64,000 nucleotides of DNA from Croceivirga sp. (GTDB taxonomy: Bacteria > Bacteroidota > Bacteroidia > Flavobacteriales > Flavobacteriaceae). Shown here piece after piece: positions 18,383 to 26,921 of this stretch. A program made the position numbers and the translations under genes. Below the pieces are notes generated by a model. That model had not been told where the DNA came from and made no database searches. It saw only the letters and a list, made by a program, of their open reading frames with translations. Within the stretch, counting starts at the first letter, position 1. Every line of letters begins with the position of its first letter. The DNA lies in the NCBI GenBank assembly GCA_028284665.1, contig JANQRG010000030.1, positions 1-64,000 of the forward strand, in the 5' to 3' direction.

Positions 18383-18458
18383 GTTGAATTCCTGTCTTTT
18401 TGCGTTTCTGTTACTCCGTGCTGCTTTAAGGCTTATTTGGATACTGCCGGTATAGGGT

Positions 18459-18495
18459 TACAAAAGAGCAGCGCCTCCCCGATAAGGAAGGCGCT
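18459..18495 (-). terminator. Terminator of the minus-strand efflux operon
   Basis: Read on the minus strand, AGCGCCTTCC (from 18495) pairs with GGGGAGGCGCT (to 18470, one G-T pair, loop TTATC) and is followed by GCTCTTTTG. It lies 38 bases after the last short reading frame of the operon. Confidence 0.7.
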
Positions 18496-18533
18496 TTGAT
18501 AAAACACGACAGACGTATCGATTCTCAATCCTT

Positions 18534-18689
18534 TTACTCAGATTTAGGTTCAGGTGCAGCAGATATATCGCCAATTTCAGATGTATCTAACGAAATACTT
18601 AGCAAAGTATCCATTTCCATAAACGCATAGGCATTTTGGATGCCTCCGGCACTAAAAAGGTTGGTGTTAACAGGCAGTTTCTTTTCCAT
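18534..18689 (-). CDS. Possible 51-aa protein at the end of the efflux operon
   Basis: An ATG at 18689 opens a 51-codon frame between the TolC-type gene and the operon terminator. The product begins MEKKLPVNTNLFSAGG and ends in an acidic tail (SEIGDISAAPEPKSE). It has no signal peptide or membrane segment. Codon choice looks like the surrounding genes and position inside the transcript supports translation, but no ribosome-binding site or known family is visible. It could also be a long 3' untranslated region. Confidence 0.42.
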   Translation of the reverse strand: MEKKLPVNTNLFSAGGIQNAYAFMEMDTLLSISLDTSEIGDISAAPEPKSE

Positions 18690-18708
18690 GGCAAATAGTT
18701 TAAAAACG

Positions 18709-20046
18709 TTAGATTTTTCCAATGAGGTTTCTGAGGCTGATATGAGCGATCATTAAGTCGGCTTGCAATTCTGCTACACTGATCTGGGCATTTAAAAGCG
18801 CAGTTTGCGCATCCCTGACATCTAAGTTGGTAGCCCTACCGTTCTTGAACCGCTCTTCCGTTCGCGTAAAAGCTTCCTGAAAAGTTCCAAGGTTGAGGCG
18901 CTCACGTCCTAATTGATCTTCAAGAATGGTGATCCGGTTGACTTGCGTTACGGCATCCGTAACCAATCGATCCTCTAACTGTTGCTTTTCGAGTTGGATC
19001 GCATCCTTTTCCAGTTTTGCCACTTTTATTGCAGACCGGTTTTGGCCACCATTGAATAGATCCATTGTAATCCTGCCACCCAGCGTATAGCCAATATTGG
19101 TAATCTCCGCCAACTGTTGTACGTCGTTTTCCTGATAGAAATAGCCATAGTTGGCAAACAAGCCAATCCTTGGTAGTAATTGCGATCGAGCCACTCCTAT
19201 TTGGTTCTCTGAGATCTGTACCCCTTCTTGTGCCAGTAAAATGTTGGGATTGTTCGTCACTACCTCAGTTTTGATGTCCTCTAAAGAGGAGATCTCCATT
19301 GCGGTGTAAACTGCGGAGACCCAGTACCGTCGTTCCGCCTCGTATCCTATTAAAAAATTAAGGTCTCGTTTTAAGGTGTTTTTGGCCAACAATACATTGT
19401 CCAAGGTAGTCCTGTCCCGGTTAAGATCGGTTTCAGCGTTGAGTATGTCCAATCCGGTTGCCTTCCCAAAGGATTTCTCATCTTTAATTCGGGCAATACG
19501 CTCACCAGTAATTTCAAGGGTTTCCAGCAATAGCTCCTCCCTGCGTTGCAACTTGGCAATCTCCAGAAATAACGTCGAAACCGATAGAATAGTTTCGTTT
19601 ATGATAGCAAGCTGCTGAAGATTAGCCACGTTGTTCTCATTTTGTAAGAGCCTGTACCGATATTTCCCACTAAAGCCCGCAAATACGGTATAGTCTAATT
19701 GTGCTACGCCTTGTAGCGTAGTAGAAGCTACCCCGTCTTCGTCAAAGCGTACTTCCGGCGGATTGGGTTGAAAGGTACGAATGGTTATATCCGTGGCATT
19801 GTTCGTGTAGTTCGCATCACCTATCAGCCTTAAGGTAGGCAACAATCCAGCGTTTCCAAGCCTGTTGCGTTCATTGGCAACCTCCACCCTTTTTTGTTCA
19901 ATGCGTAGTGCTTTGTTGTTTTCCAGTGCCAAGGCAATTGCCTGTTCCAGACGCAAGGTCTCTTTTGGTCTTTCCTGCGCACTTAAAGCTGCCGCTGACG
20001 CAAAAACGAGTGCTAATAGCAGTGCTATACTTTTATGAAGTTTCAT
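18709..20046 (-). CDS. TolC-family outer-membrane efflux channel
   Basis: 445 residues, signal peptide ending ALSAQ (about residue 24), then two OEP repeats rich in long helices (ETLRLEQAIALALENNKALRIEQKRVEVANERNRL and the second copy from about residue 250). It forms the outer-membrane exit duct for the RND pump encoded 12 bases upstream. It is the third structural gene of the TetR-controlled operon. Confidence 0.92.
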   Translation of the reverse strand: MKLHKSIALLLALVFASAAALSAQERPKETLRLEQAIALALENNKALRIEQKRVEVANERNRLGNAGLLPTLRLIGDANYTNNATDITIRTFQPNPPEVRFDEDGVASTTLQGVAQLDYTVFAGFSGKYRYRLLQNENNVANLQQLAIINETILSVSTLFLEIAKLQRREELLLETLEITGERIARIKDEKSFGKATGLDILNAETDLNRDRTTLDNVLLAKNTLKRDLNFLIGYEAERRYWVSAVYTAMEISSLEDIKTEVVTNNPNILLAQEGVQISENQIGVARSQLLPRIGLFANYGYFYQENDVQQLAEITNIGYTLGGRITMDLFNGGQNRSAIKVAKLEKDAIQLEKQQLEDRLVTDAVTQVNRITILEDQLGRERLNLGTFQEAFTRTEERFKNGRATNLDVRDAQTALLNAQISVAELQADLMIAHISLRNLIGKI

Positions 20047-20058
20047 TACTTTCCTGAT

Positions 20059-23000
20059 TTATGATAATAGTTTACGGGCTTCTACCAACTCAATGTCAAT
20101 ACTGGTTGCTGTGACCTCCTTTTTACGACGTAAACGCTTGTAGTAAAAGACCTTAATGCTGTTGATTGTGGTAAGCATTGAAGGCAGGAAGATTAGCGTT
20201 AAGATCGTTCCGAAGATCAGGCCATAGGCAATTGCAATTGCAGTGGGTTTTAAGAACTGCGCACTCACCGAATTGTTCAGCAACAAGGGCGCTAAGCCAA
20301 AGACGGTAGTAATTGTTGTTAACACTATGGGCCTAAAACGTGAAATAGCGGCTTCTTTAAGTGCATCACTTCCATTGTGGCCACTTCTGATAAGGTCGTT
20401 ATACGTAGAAAGCAGAACGAGACCATTATTGATTAGTATTCCCCAAAGGGCGATCATGCCCAAAATGGAAAAGATGCTTACGGGAACGTTGTGAATAAAT
20501 GAACCCCAGGCCACACCGATAAAGGCGAAGGGCAACATCGATAAAATGGCAATGGTCTTGCCAAACGATCGGTAGTTAAACAGTACTATGGCAATAATTA
20601 ATATGAATACCACAGTTGATGGACCTTGACTACTCGTCTGTGTCTCTCCACTCAAACGCGCTTCCCCTTCCAGCGTATAACGTAGATTGGGGTATTCATT
20701 TTTAATCTCTTTTAGGACAGTTGCCTCTGCTTCCGCCAACACGGCAGGGACGGAAGTCATTAAACTCGCTACATCTGCTTCTACCCGTATTTCACGTATC
20801 CCGCTTTGATGATTAATTTTCCGTACACCTACCTTTTCGCTAAATGTGGCTATTTCACCGATGGGGTAGGAGGCACCGGAAGGTGTAATAAAGCGAGCGT
20901 TCTCAAGCTGATCAATACGCTTTCTATCGTTTTCATCGTAACGCAGCCATACTTTTACCTCCTCGTCTCCGCGTTGCAGGCTCTGGGCTTCCAATCCAAA
21001 GAAACCCTTGCGGATTTGGTTGAACACCTGCCCTTCGGATAACCCCAGGAAACGTGCTTTTGGGGTAAGTGTCATTTCCAGTTCCGGCATTCCAACTTTA
21101 TCGGTGTCCGTAACATCTTTGAGATCATCGCGTTGTTCCAGATACCGACGTAGTAGTTTTTTAGCGGCTCTTACCTCTTCAAAATTGGTTCCCAGAAGGG
21201 CAATGGAAACGGGTTTGCCAAATACCGCAATACTGCCGTAAGATAGGTTGGTAGCCTCCGGAATAGGACCCACTTCGCGCCTGATCGCATCCGCTATCTC
21301 AAAACTGAGAATACCTCTGCGATCGCCTTCCATCATATAGATGTTAACCAAACCTTCATCGGTATTGGGCCCCAAAATACGTTCTGTAAAGTTGATGATA
21401 TCCTCACCGTCTTCTCGTTTTTGCTTATAGGCTTCATTCACTTTCCAAATGGCCGCTTCAATCTGTTGTAAGCGTGCATTAGTGATATTCTCATCGGTTC
21501 CCAAGGGCAATTCGAGTTTGGCGGTGATCAAATCTTGATCGATGGTAGGGAAGAAGGTTCCTTTGATCCAGCCAGCCCCCATGGCCCCCACAGTAAGTAG
21601 CATAAAAAGAAGGACCATGGCAATGCCAACCAACGGTTTTCGCACAAAGAACCGAATCACTTTTATGTATACCTTGTCCCTAAACCATAGCAAGGAGTTG
21701 TTCGTAGCTTCTGTAATTTTCCAGGGCCGGTCTTTTTTGGTCAAAGCTTTTGAGCGCGCTATGTGTATGGGTAAAATGAAAATCGTTTCCATTAGCGCGA
21801 TAAAAAGTGTTGCACATACGACAAAAGAAATGTCGGAAAAGTAATCGCCTAACTGTCCATCCAAAAAGAAGAACAACGAAAAGGCAAGTGCGGTGGTAGC
21901 TAATGAGGCCATTATTGCCGGAATGACTTCAATTGTTCCTTTTACTGCAGCTTGTAATGGACTAAGACCCTCTGTGTATTTCTGGTATATGTTTTCGGCC
22001 ACAACTACCCCGTCATCTACGATCACGCCAAGCACCACAATCATTCCGAACAACGACACCTGATTAATGGTGAGGTCATAAAAATTGGATAGAATAAACA
22101 TGCCCAGTAAGGCAACTGGGATCTTAAAGGCAACCCAGAAGGCTATTCGCGGGTTCAAAAACAGACCAAGTACAATAAGTACCAACAATATCCCTTGCCA
22201 CGCATTGTTCTGAAGCGTGCCGATAGCATCATTTAAGGAGATGCTTTTATCTTCAATGACCTCGGCTTTAATCCCAACGTGGGTTGCATTAAATCTGTTG
22301 AGATAATCATTTACATATTCGGCATTCTTAAGGATGTCTTCCTTCGCCCGGGAAAACACTTTTAGGGTAACCGCTTTTTTTCCGTTAATGTAGGTACGGT
22401 CCGGTTTATCCGCAAAGCGATCAGAAACATCAGCCACATCAGCCAGACGTATGATCTTTCCGTCTACTGTGGTTTTTATCACGATATCTTTTAATCCATA
22501 GGCCGTATAGGAACGATTATCCAATCGCAGTAGAATGTTTTCGCTTCCTGTTTTTAACTTACCCCCGGAGGCCTTAATGTTTTCCCTTTGAATGGCCGCA
22601 CTAACCTCATCAAAGGTGATATTATACGTCCTTAGATCACTTTCGCGAAAGCTGACTTCTATTTCCTCTTCGGGATATCCAGAGAGTACAATCTGTGAGA
22701 GTTCAGGAGAAAAGAGCAATTCATCTTTAATGTTTTTAGCATAATCCTTTAGCTCACGTACACTTTCGCTACCGGTTACGGCAACGGTCATGGTATAATT
22801 TAAGATCTCCTCCTTAAAAATGGTGGGGCTCTCAACTTCTTCAGGAAATGTGGTGATACGATCCACAGCGTTAGTAACATCCTGTAATACCTCATTAGGA
22901 TCCGCATCGTCAAGAATTTCAATTTTTACATTGGAAAAGCTTTCTTCGGAAGTAGAGGTCACCCGACGAATGCCCTTTAAACCATCAATGTTATCTTCTA

Positions 23001-23202
23001 TCTTGTTGACCACGTCATTTTCAAGTTCCTCAGGCGATGCACCCCGGTATACCACGTTAACATTGATGAAACTTACAGGTTCCGGAGGCAAGAAATTAGA
23101 GCGCATACCGGCAACGGTGATTAACCCAAGCAAAATAATCAGGCCTACAAAAATGTCCGTGATTTTCGGTTTTTGGATAAGGTAAGTAATTAGCTTTTTC
23201 AT
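20059..23202 (-). CDS. RND efflux pump, AcrB/HAE1-like inner-membrane permease
   Basis: 1047 residues with the 12-helix RND layout. It has an N-terminal helix before the first large periplasmic loop (FLPPEPVSFINVNVVYRGASPEELE) and the proton-relay Asp pair in TM4 (VIVDDGVVVAENIYQ). The second half repeats this (IALWGILINNGLVLLSTYND). It starts 1 base after the adaptor stop codon and 12 bases precede the channel gene, so all three parts of a tripartite pump are co-encoded. Substrates cannot be told from sequence; TetR control suggests drugs, dyes or lipophilic toxins. Confidence 0.93.
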   Translation of the reverse strand: MKKLITYLIQKPKITDIFVGLIILLGLITVAGMRSNFLPPEPVSFINVNVVYRGASPEELENDVVNKIEDNIDGLKGIRRVTSTSEESFSNVKIEILDDADPNEVLQDVTNAVDRITTFPEEVESPTIFKEEILNYTMTVAVTGSESVRELKDYAKNIKDELLFSPELSQIVLSGYPEEEIEVSFRESDLRTYNITFDEVSAAIQRENIKASGGKLKTGSENILLRLDNRSYTAYGLKDIVIKTTVDGKIIRLADVADVSDRFADKPDRTYINGKKAVTLKVFSRAKEDILKNAEYVNDYLNRFNATHVGIKAEVIEDKSISLNDAIGTLQNNAWQGILLVLIVLGLFLNPRIAFWVAFKIPVALLGMFILSNFYDLTINQVSLFGMIVVLGVIVDDGVVVAENIYQKYTEGLSPLQAAVKGTIEVIPAIMASLATTALAFSLFFFLDGQLGDYFSDISFVVCATLFIALMETIFILPIHIARSKALTKKDRPWKITEATNNSLLWFRDKVYIKVIRFFVRKPLVGIAMVLLFMLLTVGAMGAGWIKGTFFPTIDQDLITAKLELPLGTDENITNARLQQIEAAIWKVNEAYKQKREDGEDIINFTERILGPNTDEGLVNIYMMEGDRRGILSFEIADAIRREVGPIPEATNLSYGSIAVFGKPVSIALLGTNFEEVRAAKKLLRRYLEQRDDLKDVTDTDKVGMPELEMTLTPKARFLGLSEGQVFNQIRKGFFGLEAQSLQRGDEEVKVWLRYDENDRKRIDQLENARFITPSGASYPIGEIATFSEKVGVRKINHQSGIREIRVEADVASLMTSVPAVLAEAEATVLKEIKNEYPNLRYTLEGEARLSGETQTSSQGPSTVVFILIIAIVLFNYRSFGKTIAILSMLPFAFIGVAWGSFIHNVPVSIFSILGMIALWGILINNGLVLLSTYNDLIRSGHNGSDALKEAAISRFRPIVLTTITTVFGLAPLLLNNSVSAQFLKPTAIAIAYGLIFGTILTLIFLPSMLTTINSIKVFYYKRLRRKKEVTATSIDIELVEARKLLS

Positions 23203-23203
23203 C

Positions 23204-25492
23204 TTACTCCGCTATTTTTAGTCCGGAAACCGGGGTTTGGAAAGGGGTCAAAATGAGTTGTGCTTTATCCTTCAATCCGCGAACCACAACAGCATTTACT
23301 TCCGAATTCACAATTTCAACCGTCTCCTTTTCGATCACCCCGTTTTTGAGGAGATGTACCGTATCATCACGATTAATAGCAGTTGCAGGAATTTTTACCG
23401 CATTTTCAAAGGTACTGGCGGTAACTTCCCCTTCCAGGTACATACCACTTTTTAGATCCTTATCCGCAACGCGTAAAAACACCGGGATGTTCTGTGTGTT
23501 GGGGTCTACGATATTGTTAATACGGACTACCTGAGCCTGAAAAGTCTTGTTTAAACCTTTGTTGAATAATGCTATTTCCTGACCAACCTGTAGGGTGTGG
23601 GCAAGCCCAAGTTTTACCGCGGCCTCTACTTCGAAATTATTATCGCTTATAAACGTCCCAAGCGGTTGCCCGGGGGATACCAGACCGCCGTTATCTACTG
23701 CTGTTACAGATAATGAACCACTGTACGGTGCGGTGAGGGTGAACTTTCGCAACCTTTCTTCTTGAGCTTTGATGTTGAAATAGGTATTAAACACTTGTCT
23801 TGAAGTAAGAAAATACTTCTCAGGATTGGATTTGGTCTCTGGAAGTGGGGGTAGGTTAACCCCGGACTGATAATTGTTTACGTAGTTCAACCAGTTTTGA
23901 TAGTTTTCAGGATAATCTGCTTTAAGGTCCGGCATCATACCGGTAAGAATATTTAAAAAAGCGCTTTTTTGTGATTCCAGATTTAACGCAAATTCCTGAC
24001 TGTCAATCCTAAGTATGACTTCTCCCTTTGTATAGTTGACGCCCGCCTTGAATGGCTTTTTGGAAGGGAGAATGCGGCCTTGCACCTCGGCCACTAATTG
24101 CGTGGTGTATTTAGGGATAACCCTGCCATTAATAGGCACGTAACTAATGACTGTTCCGTTTGTGACGGTTTGGAGTTTGAGATCGGATTTGCGAATGACC
24201 TGAACCGAGCTCTGCGTAGCTACTGCCGTAGTAGGTTTCGTTTTCTCCGGATCAGCGGTTTGTTTTTCTTCACTGCCACAGGCGATTAACATGCTACCAA
24301 TTAAACCGAATAGCATGGCTTTTTTGATGGTTTTCATAGCTTTAAAACTGAATTTTGAATAGTGACTATTAGTCACTTTGGTTTCTAAAAAAGAATTTCT
24401 GTTTAATTTCATGGAAGAGTTTATATTCACTTTTTCTGTTACGATATAAGCGTTTACGCTATTTTCTTTGCCTTTTAGGCTGCTGTAGGTAATGAATTGA
24501 AACATAAAGTGCTCCGCTACTCGCTCCCTGTTTTTCAATGCATTTTGGGAAATGATGAGATCCGTTTTATGTCTATGGCATTGTGATAACAAACGGGCTG
24601 TAGTGTTTAATACGTCTCCGTGGTACACCAGGTGTTTGACCTCCCCACCGATTTCGCTCTGTACTACAACTCCGCTATGAATAGCACACTTAAACTTAGG
24701 TTGTAAATGGTAGGTGGTTCCGAAAACCTGACTATTTTCTTGTAAGTAAGCCTTAAAGTCCGAAAAGAGATGTAAGGCCATAAGATCCGCGTTTGGTTCA
24801 TCAGACTTCCACGTGATCACGGCCTCGTCCCCTACATACTGATAGATCTCAAAAGGGGTGAAGGCCACTAGTTCGTTTAACAAACGAAAGCAATCTCGTA
24901 ATAGGTTGGCATATTTTTCACTTCCCAGCTTTTCGGCAATTGCCGTCGCCTCATTAAGATCAATAAACATGAAACCCTTTTCAAGTAGATGCGGTTTAAT
25001 GCTTTCTCCCATGGATTGGGAGAATAGCCGTTGAATACTGCCGGAGCGGCGTTCCAGATTAGAAATAAAAAACATTAAAATACTAACCAGACTGAAGTAG
25101 AAAACCAGTGAGATAAAATGGCCATTACTCAGAATATCGAATAAAGCCCCGGGTACATTTTCAATGTTGTTGATGGAGTAATGTATGGTAAATAGTACCA
25201 GACAAGCCGTGGTGAAAATGCCAACCGAAAGCAGTATTAATCCGATCAAGCGTACCGTATTGGAATGTCCCCAGGAGAGTATACGGTCACCCAGGTTTTT
25301 ATAGGTAATGCTGGCTATACTAATGATCAGCAGTGCCGTATTCGCAATAGCCATGAACTCGTAAAAGGTGAGCCCTTCGGTAATGAAATTGCTTCCCGTT
25401 GGGGCATCAATTAACCACCCCAAAATGAAATAGACATTAGTGGCTAGAAAAGCAATGATTGAAAGTATGATATGGCTGATAAGCTGTTTCAC
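23204..25492 (-). CDS. Class III nucleotide cyclase fused in frame to an RND membrane-fusion (adaptor) protein
   Basis: One uninterrupted 762-codon frame. Residues 1-148 hold four membrane helices. Residues 165-355 are a class III adenylate/guanylate cyclase with metal-binding Asp in FMFIDLNE (D178) and VGDEAVITW (D222) and N296/R300 in NTTAR. At M386 a complete lipoprotein signal begins (MKTIKKAMLFGLIGSMLIAC, C405), then a HlyD/AcrA-like adaptor with hairpin and barrel domains. The frame starts with GTG directly after the DUF2461 stop. The TetR operator at 24361-24377 lies inside the linker, 24 bases before the ATG at 24337, so the adaptor (377 aa) is very likely also made from its own start. 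A five-helix fusion protein would be topologically possible. Confidence 0.85.
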   Translation of the reverse strand: MKQLISHIILSIIAFLATNVYFILGWLIDAPTGSNFITEGLTFYEFMAIANTALLIISIASITYKNLGDRILSWGHSNTVRLIGLILLSVGIFTTACLVLFTIHYSINNIENVPGALFDILSNGHFISLVFYFSLVSILMFFISNLERRSGSIQRLFSQSMGESIKPHLLEKGFMFIDLNEATAIAEKLGSEKYANLLRDCFRLLNELVAFTPFEIYQYVGDEAVITWKSDEPNADLMALHLFSDFKAYLQENSQVFGTTYHLQPKFKCAIHSGVVVQSEIGGEVKHLVYHGDVLNTTARLLSQCHRHKTDLIISQNALKNRERVAEHFMFQFITYSSLKGKENSVNAYIVTEKVNINSSMKLNRNSFLETKVTNSHYSKFSFKAMKTIKKAMLFGLIGSMLIACGSEEKQTADPEKTKPTTAVATQSSVQVIRKSDLKLQTVTNGTVISYVPINGRVIPKYTTQLVAEVQGRILPSKKPFKAGVNYTKGEVILRIDSQEFALNLESQKSAFLNILTGMMPDLKADYPENYQNWLNYVNNYQSGVNLPPLPETKSNPEKYFLTSRQVFNTYFNIKAQEERLRKFTLTAPYSGSLSVTAVDNGGLVSPGQPLGTFISDNNFEVEAAVKLGLAHTLQVGQEIALFNKGLNKTFQAQVVRINNIVDPNTQNIPVFLRVADKDLKSGMYLEGEVTASTFENAVKIPATAINRDDTVHLLKNGVIEKETVEIVNSEVNAVVVRGLKDKAQLILTPFQTPVSGLKIAE
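24361..24377 (-). promoter_or_regulatory. TetR operator copy 1 (inside the cyclase-adaptor frame)
   Basis: AGTGACT-ATT-AGTCACT is a perfect 7+7 inverted repeat and shares the core TGACT-N3-AGTCA with two other sites near tetR. It lies 24 bases upstream of the adaptor ATG and is translated as VTNSHY in the long frame. It probably regulates an internal adaptor-pump-channel promoter, though no clean TAnnTTTG is visible next to it. Confidence 0.7.
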
Positions 25493-26158
25493 TTAGGTTA
25501 GAGATAGGGCTTTATCTAAATAGTCATTCAAAGGTTTAAGGGCGAGATAGGCTTCTTCCACAAAGTCTACAAAACTGTCGCTGACAACCATAGCTTCGGT
25601 AAGCTTGACCTGGGCGGTTAGGTTGTTGTAGCGTAATAAATCAATATACTCATGGTCTTTGGGATACCCTTTTGGAGCGCTTTTGAGCCGCTTGGGATCT
25701 TCCGCAAGTCCGCCAAAGATGCGTTGGAAGGATTCTTGATTTACGATATCAAGTAAAGCTTCGCCGTCATAATCAATAGCATCTCTTACGTGTTGCAATA
25801 CCTTTTTTTCCGGATTCCAAAGCCCTCCACCCAGGAAGGACCAGCTTAGTCCGGCAGAAACATGAAGATGTGCAATAGGATCTGTCCTGGAGGCGGGGGA
25901 GAATGCAAAATAGTCCTTGTAAATAGGCTTGTCCGGATGGAAAACCCGATTATTGTTGATCCGCATAATGGTCTGTTGGGGCGTAAATTGTGTAAAAAAG
26001 GCATTGTGCTTAGAAAGGCGCTCAAGAATCAGCGCAACCTCCTCGATCCACCGTGCTCTTGCATTTTGATAACGTTTTCTGTTGGCATCCATCCACGCCT
26101 TGGAATTGTTATTACTGAGGTCTTTTAGGAAATTATAGATGTATTTTTTGTTGATCAT
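25493..26158 (-). CDS. DUF2461-family protein
   Basis: 221 residues from the ATG at 26158. An earlier in-frame ATG at 26179 lies inside the TetR operator, so the downstream start is preferred. Family features are FLKDLSNNNSKAWMDANRKRY near the start, TIMRINNNRVF, KPIYKDYFAF and SAGLSWSFLGGGLWNPEKKVLQHVR, typical of the DUF2461/TIGR02453 family of about 220 residues. No signal or membrane segment. Function unknown; often found beside regulators and stress genes. Its TAA is followed directly by the GTG of the cyclase, so translation is coupled. Confidence 0.88.
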   Translation of the reverse strand: MINKKYIYNFLKDLSNNNSKAWMDANRKRYQNARARWIEEVALILERLSKHNAFFTQFTPQQTIMRINNNRVFHPDKPIYKDYFAFSPASRTDPIAHLHVSAGLSWSFLGGGLWNPEKKVLQHVRDAIDYDGEALLDIVNQESFQRIFGGLAEDPKRLKSAPKGYPKDHEYIDLLRYNNLTAQVKLTEAMVVSDSFVDFVEEAYLALKPLNDYLDKALSLT

Positions 26159-26163
26159 TATGC

Positions 26164-26180
26164 AGTGACTGTTAGTCATT
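26164..26180 (-). promoter_or_regulatory. TetR operator copy 2 (before DUF2461)
   Basis: The core TGACT-GTT-AGTCA lies at 26166-26178, between the tetR stop and the DUF2461 start. Outer bases are AG/TT, so the symmetry is 5+5 with a partly matching flank. It would control read-through or a local promoter for the efflux operon. Confidence 0.68.
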
Positions 26181-26194
26181 ATTGATTAAAAAAA

Positions 26195-26797
26195 TTATGT
26201 TCTCATCCCATCAATGAGTACGTTTACGTACGATTCAAACAATTCGCGTTGCTCAATTTTTTCACTATCCTTTAAAAAAGCCTTTTTTGCATCCATGAAT
26301 TGCATTACCCCCATGCAGCTGCCCCAGCAGAAGTAATTAGAAATTAGCGGGTTTACGGTCTTCTTAATGAATCCATTATCAATTTGTCGTTGAATATGTT
26401 CGGTAAAGAAGATTTGCAATAAATGGCTTATACTTATGTAAGACTCCGCATTTGTATTAAAATCAGGACGTTCCATATACACCAACAATTCAAAATACCT
26501 GGGATAGTCTTTTTCATAATGGTAAACGGACATTAAGATATTTCGGGTTTGTTCAATACCTTCGGGTGTATTTCGCTCGCTGAGCCTAAAATAATTCAAT
26601 AGCTGATTTAGGGCTTTGGTACTCACCTCGGCCAACAGATCGTCCTTGCTTTCAAAGTATTTGTAAACCGTCCCTTTAGCAATCCCCAGATGCTCTATTA
26701 CTTTATCTACCGTAAAATCGTTGACCCCTACTTCCAGCAATACGGTGTCTGCAGCGTTAATGATTTGTTTCTGTTTGGATGTAAAAGCTAGTGTCAT
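26195..26797 (-). CDS. TetR/AcrR-family repressor
   Basis: 200 residues. The N-terminal HTH reads FTVDKVIEHLGIAKGTVYKYFESKDDLLAEV (about 28-58), the canonical TetR signature. The C-terminal ligand domain is all-helical. It lies first in the operon that encodes the RND pump, and copies of one palindrome occur before tetR, before DUF2461 and before the adaptor, so autoregulation and control of the pump are very likely. Confidence 0.94.
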   Translation of the reverse strand: MTLAFTSKQKQIINAADTVLLEVGVNDFTVDKVIEHLGIAKGTVYKYFESKDDLLAEVSTKALNQLLNYFRLSERNTPEGIEQTRNILMSVYHYEKDYPRYFELLVYMERPDFNTNAESYISISHLLQIFFTEHIQRQIDNGFIKKTVNPLISNYFCWGSCMGVMQFMDAKKAFLKDSEKIEQRELFESYVNVLIDGMRT

Positions 26798-26798
26798 A

Positions 26799-26843
26799 AT
26801 GACTGTTAGTCATGCAAATGTAGACAATTTTTTTATTGTTCAA
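26799..26843 (-). promoter_or_regulatory. tetR promoter with TetR operator copy 3
   Basis: On the minus strand TTG (26843-26841), an 18-base spacer and TACATTTG (26822-26815) form a complete Bacteroidetes promoter. Directly downstream, ATGACT-GTT-AGTCAT (26799-26813, perfect 6+6 arms) covers the expected transcription start, ending 1 base before the start codon at 26797. This geometry is ideal for repression by TetR. Confidence 0.82.
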
Positions 26844-26874
26844 CATTTTTAACAAAAAATTGAACAAAAATAAC

Positions 26875-26921
26875 GATAACCTGAAGAGCCGGGAATTGGA
26901 GCGTATCGGTTTAAGGTTATC
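26875..26921 (-). terminator. Hairpin after the SDR gene
   Basis: GATAACCT and AGGTTATC (8-bp perfect stem) enclose about 31 bases, directly after the SDR stop on the minus strand, and are followed by GTTATTTTTG. A plausible terminator separating the SDR from tetR. Confidence 0.5.

Noticed and set aside
26159-26179. An upstream ATG for the DUF2461 gene giving an N-terminal MTNSHCI
   Set aside because: These codons are the TetR operator itself. The family start (MINKKYIYNFLKDL) begins at 26158.
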